Assembly: GCA_964445775.1 (NCBI GenBank)
Contig: CAYUMH010000001.1
Span: forward strand, 124,001 to 188,000
Length of the DNA: 64,000 bases
Source of the DNA: Terrimonas sp964445775
Lineage (GTDB): Bacteria > Bacteroidota > Bacteroidia > Chitinophagales > Chitinophagaceae
Reading direction: 5' to 3'
The notes below the pieces were generated by a model. The model saw only the letters and a list, made by a program, of their open reading frames with translations, searched no databases and was not told the DNA's origin. The first letter of the stretch is position 1, and each line of letters begins with the position of its first letter. Position numbers and translations under genes: made by a program. This document shows, in pieces, positions 7,256 through 15,333 of the stretch.

Positions 7256-9763
7256 TCAGATTTTCTTATCTTCTGGCTTTAATAATTTATCAATAGTAAC
7301 AAACCGGTATTGTTTGTTTTTTAAATGGTCAATCAGTTTGGGTAAAAGGGTGTAAAACTTTTCCTTACGCCTTGGGTCGGTACCAATATGTAATAATAAA
7401 ATATAGCCGTTCAGGCCAGCCGGGGCTTCTTCAGCCTGTTTTATTATTGAATTATAAATGGCCTCATTACTGCGATAATTGGGCAATTCGGGCCAGGTAT
7501 AATCGGCATTACTGATTGTTCCGGGTGTAAAATTAATCAATTGTAGGTTTAGTTTAGCGGTCCAGGCAGTTATTGTATCATTATACCACTCATAAGGCGG
7601 TAAGAAATAACTGCTTGCGGCGGTATTTATTCCCTTCTTTTTCATGGCATTATAGTTCTGTAAGAGGTCTGTTGTAAACTGTTTTTGAGTTATTAACAGG
7701 CTATCTCTTTTTTTCCAGTCGCAGTACAACAGGTGCGCATAGGAGTGTGCGCCCATATAATGTCCTGCTGAATTTAACTTTTTAACAACAGTTGTAAAGG
7801 CCGGTTGTTCATAAAAATGGCCGGTAAAAAAGAAAGAAGCTTTAATATTTTTTTGTGCGAGCGTGTTGGCAATAAAGTTGCCGCCATCGTTGTACTCATG
7901 CCCGGTAAAGACCAGGGCGATGGTTTTTTGGGTACTGTCGCCGCGGGTAATGGCCCCTTTTGCAATAGTTTGCCTGGCTGCCGCTGTGGTGTGTTGTGCG
8001 GCCAGCAGGTAAATAAGGGAGGCGGTACCGTCCATGGTAGGTTCGTTGGTACTGTAATCGCCATAATCGTCGTGGTAAACGGCCAGGTCGCTCTGAAAAG
8101 GAGCATAACTATCCTCATTGTATAGTTTTATACCGATAAGGTTTTTGTAAATACTGGTATAAACGGGCCCATCTACCAGGCCTCCGTCAATAGGATATTT
8201 TTTAAGGTAGGTAAAGGCTGAATGGGGGTCAACCGGGGTATCGCCATTTGCGGGCAGGCCATACACCATGCTGGTACCCCAGGGGTTGCAGCCAAATAAC
8301 CAGTCAAAACAAGCCTGCTCCAGTTGTTCAAACTGCGTATCGCCGGTTAAACTGCGGTACCAGTAACATTGTATGGCAAATGCCGTAGTTAAGTTGTTAC
8401 TGCACCAGATAAAGGGCACACCCCGGTTAAAAGCGTTGAGCGATGCTCTTTTAGCCACGGCCTGGATGCCTTGTTTATAAAAATTAATGATGGTTTTGTA
8501 TTGCTGCAGCGAAACAGCGTCGGTACGGAGCTTTAATTTTTTTGCCAGCTCATAATGGCCCAGGTTAATAAAGGGGTACCACTGGTAATGTGCGGCCGTA
8601 TCGGTGCTGAACCAAGGTGTCAACGGCTCGGCCTGTGCGTATTCAAAAGCCGTTTGCAGGTTCTTTTCTTTATCCAGCTGATAGGCATACACACTGGCCA
8701 GTTCCATATCATCGGTCCAGTTATCCTCGGCATAGATATAAGGCGATTTAACCGAAACGGTTTGTGTAACTCCTTTTTTAATATGTGCATAATCGTAAGC
8801 AGAAAAGAATTTGTCATGGAGCAGTTCAGCATAACCCGGTTGTTTTTTGGCAAATAAACCTGAGCCTAATGCAAAGGCACTGGCCATTTTGGCTGCGGTG
8901 GAGCTGGTGCCGGTGGTATTGTTCATGAATTTACCTCTTTGCTGCGGCTCGCCATTAATAAAATAAACCGGCCGCTGGAAACTTTTGCCATACTGGCTGT
9001 CCAAACCAGGTATACGCATGCTGATATGGTCCCGGTCATCGGCTACCTGGTTAAACATACGGTCCTTTTGCGGGTGTAGTTTTAATAACCAGTCCAGGCC
9101 CCATTTTGCTTCATCCAATACATCGGCTATATTATTAGGACCGTCATCGCCATTGGCTGATTTTTTATCGGTGAAGGCTGCCGGGAAATCGCGGTAGGCC
9201 ATTAACAGGTGGTAAGTGGCATTGGCCGTGGTAGTGGCATATTGCAAATAGTCACTGGCATCGTGCCAGCCGCCGGTAGCGTCTACAAAACTACTGTCCG
9301 CTATACCGGCCGATTGCCCGTAGAGGGCATACCCGTCCTGTGTATGACAGCTGTCTTTTAAAAAAGGATTGTAACCGCAGCGTTGCTGTCGCATATAACG
9401 CAGGCCAAAGTCGGCAGTACCGGCATATACCCCGTTCCCTATTTTAAAAACCGGTGATTCGGCATTGCCGGCTTTTATTTTATAATTGCCGGGTATGGTT
9501 AGTGCAGAAAAATCGAGCTGTGCTGTTTGGGTAAAGGGGCCGTAAGCGCCAAACTGTTTAATACCTTTTATGGTGAAGACCACTTTATTGTTATCGGCAT
9601 TGATGACCTGCCCGGTACTGACGGTGGTATTTGTTTTACTGCACCAGACCGCTATTTTAGGCGCGGAAGTTTTATAACCTAACTGGTTAATGCGTATCCA
9701 GCTTTGCTGGGCCTGTACGGCCAGCAGGAGTAAACAGCAGCAGCCGGTCAATAATATTTTCAT
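7256..9763 (-). CDS. GH9 glycoside hydrolase fused to a polysaccharide deacetylase-like (CE4) domain
   Basis: 835 residues from ATG 9763 (MKILLTGCCCLLLLAVQAQ, signal peptide). Domains: CelD_N Ig-like (about 20-105, SWIRINQLGY); GH9 catalytic (about 110-590) with GGWHDASDYLQY carrying the catalytic Asp, the GCNPWGTSMVYG and DPHSAF blocks, and the acid Glu in YSTNEPTMDG; then a NodB-type domain (about 615-835) with ASFFFTGHF, HSYAH (HxxxH metal ligands), SYFLPPYEW and LLLHIGTDPR. The first deacetylase motif reads FTGHEYNDGG, a His where an Asp is expected, so metal binding may be altered. The predicted role is extracellular attack on beta-1,4-glucan or a related, perhaps acetylated, polymer. 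A GTG 18 nt upstream is an unlikely start. Confidence 0.87.
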   Translation of the reverse strand: MKILLTGCCCLLLLAVQAQQSWIRINQLGYKTSAPKIAVWCSKTNTTVSTGQVINADNNKVVFTIKGIKQFGAYGPFTQTAQLDFSALTIPGNYKIKAGNAESPVFKIGNGVYAGTADFGLRYMRQQRCGYNPFLKDSCHTQDGYALYGQSAGIADSSFVDATGGWHDASDYLQYATTTANATYHLLMAYRDFPAAFTDKKSANGDDGPNNIADVLDEAKWGLDWLLKLHPQKDRMFNQVADDRDHISMRIPGLDSQYGKSFQRPVYFINGEPQQRGKFMNNTTGTSSTAAKMASAFALGSGLFAKKQPGYAELLHDKFFSAYDYAHIKKGVTQTVSVKSPYIYAEDNWTDDMELASVYAYQLDKEKNLQTAFEYAQAEPLTPWFSTDTAAHYQWYPFINLGHYELAKKLKLRTDAVSLQQYKTIINFYKQGIQAVAKRASLNAFNRGVPFIWCSNNLTTAFAIQCYWYRSLTGDTQFEQLEQACFDWLFGCNPWGTSMVYGLPANGDTPVDPHSAFTYLKKYPIDGGLVDGPVYTSIYKNLIGIKLYNEDSYAPFQSDLAVYHDDYGDYSTNEPTMDGTASLIYLLAAQHTTAAARQTIAKGAITRGDSTQKTIALVFTGHEYNDGGNFIANTLAQKNIKASFFFTGHFYEQPAFTTVVKKLNSAGHYMGAHSYAHLLYCDWKKRDSLLITQKQFTTDLLQNYNAMKKKGINTAASSYFLPPYEWYNDTITAWTAKLNLQLINFTPGTISNADYTWPELPNYRSNEAIYNSIIKQAEEAPAGLNGYILLLHIGTDPRRKEKFYTLLPKLIDHLKNKQYRFVTIDKLLKPEDKKI

Positions 9764-9812
9764 ATGCTTTTGTTTTGGCACCGGTTAATGATGCCCATGA
9801 TATGATGCCGGT

Positions 9813-11060
9813 TTATTTACCGGTTACTTTTTTCCAATCGTCCAATATGGGCTGGTGTTTGCGTTTCCTGTTCAATTCGTAGTTATAGATAATTTCACCC
9901 ACCTCTTTAAAGAAAGGATAACCGGTTTCGTTGTATTCGTATTTGTCATCGTTCAACACCCCATCTTTATTGGTATAGATATTTCCGCTGAGCATGAACT
10001 CAATATTGTTTTTAAAATCGACGATATAACAGATATCGGTTAAAAAGCCATAGCTCCAGCCGGTTTTGTTGAAAGAACGGATATAGTCAGGCACCGGTGA
10101 TTTTTTATCGCGGAAGAAAAAGAATTTGGTATAACTGTCGAAAAATTCTGTGGTATCGTATTTAGGATAATCACTTTCGGATGGAAGCATGCCCATGTAT
10201 TGGTACAGGAACTGGTAGTCGGCTGTTGTTAAATTAAAGCGTTGTTTTTCTTTTACTGACCCGGGAAATAAAACGGATTGTAAAATTTGTTGCAGGTCGG
10301 CCAATGGTGCATTGTTATGCGTGGTAAAATCCATGGGGCTGTTCACCAGCTTATCATTACGATCGTAATGGGCGTTACCGATAAAACGTGGTGTACTGAA
10401 ATCAAATTTGAATTGACTATAAACTTCTGGTTGCTGATAGATTAATTGCTGCCCGTTGTAAAAGCGGATGGGGTTGGTGTATTTATTCTCCTCTTCAGTC
10501 ATGCGTACAAAGCGACGGGTGATCTGCATGGTATTGTAACCCATTTGCTGCAGGCGTTCATTGATGGTTTGCTGCCCGATGAATTCATACAAGCGGTTAT
10601 AGGCATCGTTATCGCTGACCAGGAATATTTTTTTGATATAGTGTGCAATGGAAGGCTTGCCGTTTTTTGCGGTGGGGTCTGTCGTTACCGCTGTCTGAGG
10701 AGGCCTGGCACTATCGGTGAGCATATCACTGTAACTGTTTAAGCCCGCAATTTGCAGGTTATTCAGCTTTTCCAGGGCTAAAAAAGCCAGTGGCATTTTA
10801 ACCGTGGAGGCAGGATTGAAATAACGGTCCTTATCAACATTCAGGTAAAAATGTTTGAAAGACGGTTTATTGTTTTTATCACGGTTTATTTGTGTGTAGA
10901 TCAACTGGTAACGGAAAGTGTCCGGCTGTTGCAGTATACCCAGTAAAGCCGGTGAAGCATGTTGGTATAAATATTTTTTTAACCAGGGGCTAATATTGGT
11001 CTGAGCCTGTGTGAGCATAGCGCTAATCGTTATAATACATAAAAATATTATCCGTAACAT
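9813..11060 (-). CDS. SxxK serine hydrolase, class A beta-lactamase-like
   Basis: 415 residues with a signal peptide (MLRIIFLCIITISAMLTQAQ). The three penicillin-binding/beta-lactamase motifs are present: STVK (Ser85, Lys88), SDN (149-151) and KTG (FNKTGWSYG, about residue 330). The protein is longer than class A beta-lactamases (about 290), with extra sequence between SDN and KTG. This size class is usually annotated as serine hydrolase, and true beta-lactamase activity is not assured. Location is periplasmic. It is first gene of the minus-strand unit with the GH9 fusion (49 bp gap) and the fatty acid hydroxylase. Confidence 0.82.
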   Translation of the reverse strand: MLRIIFLCIITISAMLTQAQTNISPWLKKYLYQHASPALLGILQQPDTFRYQLIYTQINRDKNNKPSFKHFYLNVDKDRYFNPASTVKMPLAFLALEKLNNLQIAGLNSYSDMLTDSARPPQTAVTTDPTAKNGKPSIAHYIKKIFLVSDNDAYNRLYEFIGQQTINERLQQMGYNTMQITRRFVRMTEEENKYTNPIRFYNGQQLIYQQPEVYSQFKFDFSTPRFIGNAHYDRNDKLVNSPMDFTTHNNAPLADLQQILQSVLFPGSVKEKQRFNLTTADYQFLYQYMGMLPSESDYPKYDTTEFFDSYTKFFFFRDKKSPVPDYIRSFNKTGWSYGFLTDICYIVDFKNNIEFMLSGNIYTNKDGVLNDDKYEYNETGYPFFKEVGEIIYNYELNRKRKHQPILDDWKKVTGK

Positions 11061-11103
11061 GTTGTTAAGTTACAACTTAACACAAAATAAAAGCCTGCGT
11101 TTA

Positions 11104-11134
11104 TTTGCGGCACAATTTTTTTGCCTTACTTTAC
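11104..11134 (+). promoter_or_regulatory. Promoter of the DUF4421 gene
   Basis: -33 TTTG (11104-11107), exactly 19 bp spacer, -7 TACTTTAC (11127-11134), close to the Bacteroidota TTTG-N19-TAnnTTTG pattern. Transcription would start at or next to the ATG at 11138, which supports that start and a leaderless mRNA. Confidence 0.55.
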
Positions 11135-11137
11135 CAA

Positions 11138-12178
11138 ATGTTGTTTTGTATAAAAAAATGGACAGGAGCTGTTTTGTTATTTGCCTGCTCTTTAACGGGC
11201 ATGGCACAAAAAAAGAAGGTTGACTTTGACAGCAGTTATTATGAAACCTATCCTAAATTGATCACCGGCCGTGTATTTTTTTCGGGTAAATACACGCATG
11301 TAAATATACAGGGCAACCAGGGCGTAAGGCCACTTAAATACCGTCCAAACGGCGCATTGAACCTGGGTGTAGGCGTTTCTTACGGCCCCATTACTTTAAA
11401 TGCCAGTTTCCCTTTATCTTTTATTAATCCGGATAATGATGTAAAAGGCAAAACCCGTTCGCTGGACCTGCAAACGCATATTTATACCCGTAAATGGATG
11501 GTGGACCTGCTGGGGCAGTTTTATGGAGGCTTTTATTTGCGTCCTAAAGGATATGGCAATGACGACCCGCTGGCATTTTACCAGCGCCCGGATATTAAAG
11601 TACGTAAGCTGGGCTTTAGTGCTTTTAATATATTAAACTATGACCGGTTTTCTTATAAAGCGGCATTCCTGCAAAATGAATGGCAGAAAAAATCGGCGGG
11701 TACTTTTTTAGTAGGGGCCGAAGTGTATTATGGCCTGGTGAAGGCCGACAGTTCCCTGGTACCGGAAGCGTTGTTTAATTTTTACCCGCAGCAGCATATT
11801 GCGAAATCCAGTTTTTTCTCATTAGGTCCGGGCGCGGGTTATGCTTATACTTTTGTGTATAAGGAGCATTTTTTTGCAACGGCTTCATCGACTATTAATA
11901 CCAATATTAATTTTGTAAAAGAGAAGAAAGAGGATGGTACTACGGTTTCCAAAACCACCTTCAGTCCCAATTTATTTTTCCGCACCGTTATTGGTTATAA
12001 CAATGATAAATGGTCGGCTTCTTTGTCCTGGTTAGCAAACCGGGTTACAGCGCCGGGTGTGGTATCGTCAAGAGACTATGTATTCAGCACGGGTAATTAC
12101 CGCATCACGTTTGCCAAAAGATTTCCGCCAAAAGGATTGTTGAAGAAAAGGATACGTGAGGTAGAAGAGCGTTTTTAA
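11138..12178 (+). CDS. DUF4421 family outer-membrane-type protein
   Basis: 346 residues from ATG 11138 (MLFCIKKWTGAVLLFACSLTGMAQ, signal peptide). The frame is open upstream to a TTG at 11105, but that TTG is the -33 box. The mature protein is dominated by alternating amphipathic strands with aromatic girdles (GALNLGVGVSYG, FSLGPGAGYAYTFVY, FRTVIGYNNDKWSASLSW), which fits a small beta-barrel. The SSYYETYPKLITGRVFFSGKYT opening is typical of DUF4421. No function is known to me. It diverges from the serine hydrolase operon and converges on the sulfatase-like gene (24 bp apart). Confidence 0.78.
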   Translation: MLFCIKKWTGAVLLFACSLTGMAQKKKVDFDSSYYETYPKLITGRVFFSGKYTHVNIQGNQGVRPLKYRPNGALNLGVGVSYGPITLNASFPLSFINPDNDVKGKTRSLDLQTHIYTRKWMVDLLGQFYGGFYLRPKGYGNDDPLAFYQRPDIKVRKLGFSAFNILNYDRFSYKAAFLQNEWQKKSAGTFLVGAEVYYGLVKADSSLVPEALFNFYPQQHIAKSSFFSLGPGAGYAYTFVYKEHFFATASSTINTNINFVKEKKEDGTTVSKTTFSPNLFFRTVIGYNNDKWSASLSWLANRVTAPGVVSSRDYVFSTGNYRITFAKRFPPKGLLKKRIREVEERF

Positions 12179-12202
12179 ACCTGAGGCTTCTCTTTTCATA
12201 AG

Positions 12203-13705
12203 TTATTCCCCTTGTACTATACTATCTTTTAAAGCCGGCAGGGTTTGTTTGAATGCTTTATTGGCAACAAAGCGGTACAGGTTTACCAGGCTCATTTCAT
12301 TGGGCAGGGCCGCGTAGTTTTTATCACTGAAATAAATGGCCGTGATGGTCTGGTATGGACTGGTATCTGTTGCTCCCACCTGGAAATCTTTAAAACCATG
12401 ATCGCCGGATATGATGATGATCTTGGGTTTGGCGGGGTTATATGCCAGTATTGCTTTTACCAATTTATTGATAAGTTGATTGCTGTATTGCACCTGCTGC
12501 AGGTAGCCCCTGGGGTCAAGATTAAGGGTGTTTGCTGTTACGGGTAAGGGATTACCTGCCGCATCAAAAAGATAGGGATAGTGAGGCAACAGGAAATGAT
12601 AGAAAGTATAACCGGGGTCAGTAGCGGGTGTTGCGAGGTCCTTATACACCTGTTGGGCAGTGTTAAGGTTATACTGCTGCATGGTGCCGTATTTGGTTGC
12701 CACCGAAGGTGGTAATGCTGCGGACCGGCCAACCAGCTTTTTCAATTGGTTAAAGCGCCAGGGATCGGCTATCAGTTTTTCAAAAGTTTGCAGGCGCAGC
12801 CAGGTTTGCGGACTACCGTGCGCCATATTGCCTTTGGCCTTGGTGCTGTAGGGTTCGTAAATAAGTGAGGTTATCCGTACATCGTACCCATATTGTTGCA
12901 GTAAATGGAACCAGCTGTTTTTTTTCAGGTTTAGTGACCATAACAGGAAATTATCGAAGCTGTGTATTCTTTCTTTTTTATTGCCCGCCAGGTAGTTCAT
13001 GTTAAAGGCAGCATTTAAGGATAGGGCTGTTAAGGAGTAATTGCTGGTGGCTTTAGCCACTGTAAAAAATCCCATGGAGTCGAGCTGGTTATAAAGCGGG
13101 TTGGTGTACTGCCAGTGTTTTTGCAGTTGATCATTACTGGTGTAACTATCAAATAAGAGATGATAAATATCCGGCAGGCTGTCTTTAGGGATGAGGGTGT
13201 TATTAAATATTTGTTGTGGCTGCGCTGTCAGTTTATCGGCTTTCAGCGTTTGATACATAAAAGCAAAACCTGCTTCATACACCAGGAAGAATATAAATAC
13301 CAATAGTAAAAAACGATTCAGGCGGGTGACAAGTGGTTTTCTTTTTTTTAGCCACCAGCTGAGTAATAAACAGCCGGTTAAAAAAACAAAGGTGATGATA
13401 ATGGTATTGGACAGGCGTTTTAATAATATCCACTGGCTGTTGAATAAAAAATCCTGCAGGGCGCCAAAGGCAAAGAAAAAAATGAGGAAGAGTGAGCTGA
13501 ACAGTAAGGCGGCCGCTTTATTTTTTCTGAATAAAAGAAAGCAGAATGATAATAACAGGTAGGCAGCGGCCGTATGAACAAGGAATAATAAAAAGACCGG
13601 CGTGGTTAATAACAAATGGCCAAATCGGTTAAGGTTATTCAGGTAAAAAAACAGGACAATAAAAAGGGGTAATAAATACTGCAACCACTTACCGGCTTTG
13701 TTCAT
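12203..13705 (-). CDS. Membrane-anchored sulfatase-like hydrolase/transferase (alkaline phosphatase superfamily)
   Basis: 500 residues. Four hydrophobic helices fill roughly residues 8-150, followed by an extracytoplasmic domain. LPDIYHLLFDSYTSND supplies the first metal Asp and a Ser/Thr nucleophile region. YTFYHFLLPHYPYLFD and IIIISGDHGFKDF give the later HxP and DHG metal-ligand motifs of the alkaline phosphatase/sulfatase clan. The architecture resembles LtaS or phosphoglycerol/phosphoethanolamine transferases, which modify lipids or surface glycans. The substrate is not evident. It is a single-gene unit, convergent with DUF4421. Confidence 0.8.
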   Translation of the reverse strand: MNKAGKWLQYLLPLFIVLFFYLNNLNRFGHLLLTTPVFLLFLVHTAAAYLLLSFCFLLFRKNKAAALLFSSLFLIFFFAFGALQDFLFNSQWILLKRLSNTIIITFVFLTGCLLLSWWLKKRKPLVTRLNRFLLLVFIFFLVYEAGFAFMYQTLKADKLTAQPQQIFNNTLIPKDSLPDIYHLLFDSYTSNDQLQKHWQYTNPLYNQLDSMGFFTVAKATSNYSLTALSLNAAFNMNYLAGNKKERIHSFDNFLLWSLNLKKNSWFHLLQQYGYDVRITSLIYEPYSTKAKGNMAHGSPQTWLRLQTFEKLIADPWRFNQLKKLVGRSAALPPSVATKYGTMQQYNLNTAQQVYKDLATPATDPGYTFYHFLLPHYPYLFDAAGNPLPVTANTLNLDPRGYLQQVQYSNQLINKLVKAILAYNPAKPKIIIISGDHGFKDFQVGATDTSPYQTITAIYFSDKNYAALPNEMSLVNLYRFVANKAFKQTLPALKDSIVQGE

Positions 13706-13796
13706 TAACTTCTTTTTTTAAGGATGAGGTGAAGGTAATGAGATTTTGCAGGTTTGTGGACATCAAAAAATGTGTATGCTGTTTTAGTGTTAGTAC

Positions 13797-14381
13797 TTAT
13801 TCTTCTTCCATTAATATACAAACGGGCTTATTGGATATTTCAATAAAAAACAATCCTTGGTCAACAAACTTGAACATTAATCTTGTTATTTTATTTTGAA
13901 CAGTAATAATGGGCTCCTCAATTTTTGCAAAATAGAGCCAGTAAAGAAAGTCGTCGGCATTGTTCCTGTTAACAATAGCGGCATGGTTTAAAGTAAAGTT
14001 GTTGTTTAACCATGTAAAGAGGGTTTGAAAGTCTTCTTCTTTTTGTAAAACCTTACCTGTAACTTCTTTAGTGGTTTTCCAGGTACCGTTGGCTTCAAAC
14101 TTTGGCACTTTCAGTACCAGGTTACCTTCCGGGATGCGTTTAAACTGATCGAATTCTTTAATTACCGCCCATAATTCGGGGCCCACCAGGACAAAATGAT
14201 TAAAATGTTTTTTAACATTTTCAGGGCTGCTGATAATGTCTAATACTCTTTCCTTATCTCTTTTCATTTCCTCTTCAGTAGCTTTTTTTACTTCGGCTTT
14301 TGCTAAAATAGCAGTGGTATCCTGGGCGTTTACAAAATTGACCAGCAGGAGGCATATATTCAAAAGAAGAAGTTTACTCAT
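13797..14381 (-). CDS. Secreted protein of unknown function
   Basis: 194 residues with a signal peptide (MSKLLLLNICLLLVNFVNAQ). The mature part begins with a charged helix rich in Lys/Glu (KAEVKKATEEEMKRDKERVLD) and continues as a mixed fold: FNHFVLVGPELWAVIKEFDQF, TLFTWLNNNFTLNHAAIVNR, FLYWLYFAKIEEP. No motif known to me. It starts 13 bp after the EEP-family gene on the same strand, so the two probably form an operon. Confidence 0.6.
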   Translation of the reverse strand: MSKLLLLNICLLLVNFVNAQDTTAILAKAEVKKATEEEMKRDKERVLDIISSPENVKKHFNHFVLVGPELWAVIKEFDQFKRIPEGNLVLKVPKFEANGTWKTTKEVTGKVLQKEEDFQTLFTWLNNNFTLNHAAIVNRNNADDFLYWLYFAKIEEPIITVQNKITRLMFKFVDQGLFFIEISNKPVCILMEEE

Positions 14382-14394
14382 ATTGGATGATGAT

Positions 14395-15057
14395 TTAAAA
14401 AATGGTTATACAAATGCCCTTGTGATCAGAGAGTGTTTTTGATTCGTTCCATTCAAACGGAGGCTCTTCATAGTTTTTGAAAAAACCGGTGGAAACAGCT
14501 ATATGGTCAATGCAATTTTTTGCCTGCCTGGTTAATAGCTTGATCTTATTTTTTTCAAAGGACTTTTCAATCTCACTCCTGCCGAAGCTGGTAAAATAGT
14601 ATTTATCAGAAAAGCTAAGATTGTAATCACCAGCCAGGCAAAAGTTATTACCAGAAGCAAATTTTTCCATGTCGGCCATTTGTTGTACCAGGTCTTCCTT
14701 GAAGTTGGGATGCCGGTTGCCATAAATGCCTATAATGGTACCATAAACCAACAGGCTGCCCGAAGGGGTTTTTACTGCTACACAAAGACTGTTGTATTGA
14801 TCATAGGTTGGATACTGTGCGATGACCTCATAATTTGTGAGTATAGTAACCCTGTTTTCCGTCGCTTTATAATAACCAGGCCGCAACAGCTTTAATGAGG
14901 GAGATGCAATACAATGTTTATAATTTTTTGTGTTAACCCTGCTGTCTGTTTCAGTTAACACACAGATGTCTGCCTGTAGGTCGTCGATAGCATTTGTTAT
15001 AAGATTAAGCCGTGCACTATGTTTTAAACGTTCAATATTCCAGGTGGCAATTTTCAT
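14395..15057 (-). CDS. Endonuclease/exonuclease/phosphatase (EEP) family protein
   Basis: 220 residues. The EEP fold motifs appear in order: MKIATWNIERL (Asn near the metal site), DICVLTETDSR (metal Glu), NFCLAGDYNLSF (GDxN, catalytic Asp and Asn), CIDHIAVS (DH) and LSDHKGICI (SDH). There is no signal peptide, so it is cytoplasmic. The family cleaves phosphodiesters in DNA, RNA or phosphoinositides, and the substrate cannot be read from sequence. It is upstream partner of a secreted unknown. A copy of a dispersed repeat lies 75 bp upstream of its start. Confidence 0.85.
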   Translation of the reverse strand: MKIATWNIERLKHSARLNLITNAIDDLQADICVLTETDSRVNTKNYKHCIASPSLKLLRPGYYKATENRVTILTNYEVIAQYPTYDQYNSLCVAVKTPSGSLLVYGTIIGIYGNRHPNFKEDLVQQMADMEKFASGNNFCLAGDYNLSFSDKYYFTSFGRSEIEKSFEKNKIKLLTRQAKNCIDHIAVSTGFFKNYEEPPFEWNESKTLSDHKGICITIF

Positions 15058-15131
15058 ACTTCAATATAACCTGTTTTATACTGATAAAATAGATGAGTTT
15101 ATCTTTTCTTTAGTTGATGAATAGTGTACTG

Positions 15132-15236
15132 TTGCCGAAAGGCTGCCCGATGGAAGCGGCACCCCGGTACATAAAACCGGGGTATAGCGGACAGCGGGAA
15201 CAGGAGCTGACCGGAGTTACTATAGCTGACAGCCCC
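15132..15236 (-). repeat. Copy 1 of a dispersed MITE-like intergenic element
   Basis: Read on the minus strand it begins GGGGCTGTCAGCT and ends GGGCAGCCTTTCGGCAA, like the elements at 37026-37150 and 59832-59942. A central hairpin ACCCCGG (15161-15167) / CCGGGGT (15177-15183) is present. The ends form an imperfect inverted repeat (GGCTGTCAG vs GGCTGCCCG). Confidence 0.65.
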
Positions 15237-15321
15237 TGATTAGTATGAAGTATACAGTATGTAGTATATAGAAAGGGAAGGTTGGCCTGAGATAGAAAAA
15301 GGTTTATTGGCTACCGTTTGG

Positions 15322-15329
15322 TAAATTTG
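15322..15329 (+). promoter_or_regulatory. -7 promoter element of uvrB
   Basis: TAAATTTG matches TAnnTTTG exactly and ends 4 nt before the uvrB ATG at 15334. Initiation at the usual distance would fall on or beside the start codon. The -33 region is weak (TTTATTGG). Confidence 0.5.
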
Positions 15330-15333
15330 TAGT

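Noticed and set aside
7774..8857. Antisense and overlapping frames of about 100 codons within the GH9 fusion gene
   Set aside because: Fully inside a well-supported gene, no domain, no promoter.
9813..11060. Acquired class A beta-lactamase (antibiotic resistance gene)
   Set aside because: The SxxK, SDN and KTG motifs fit, but length and spacing match the chromosomal serine hydrolase group of Bacteroidota, and nothing mobile lies nearby.
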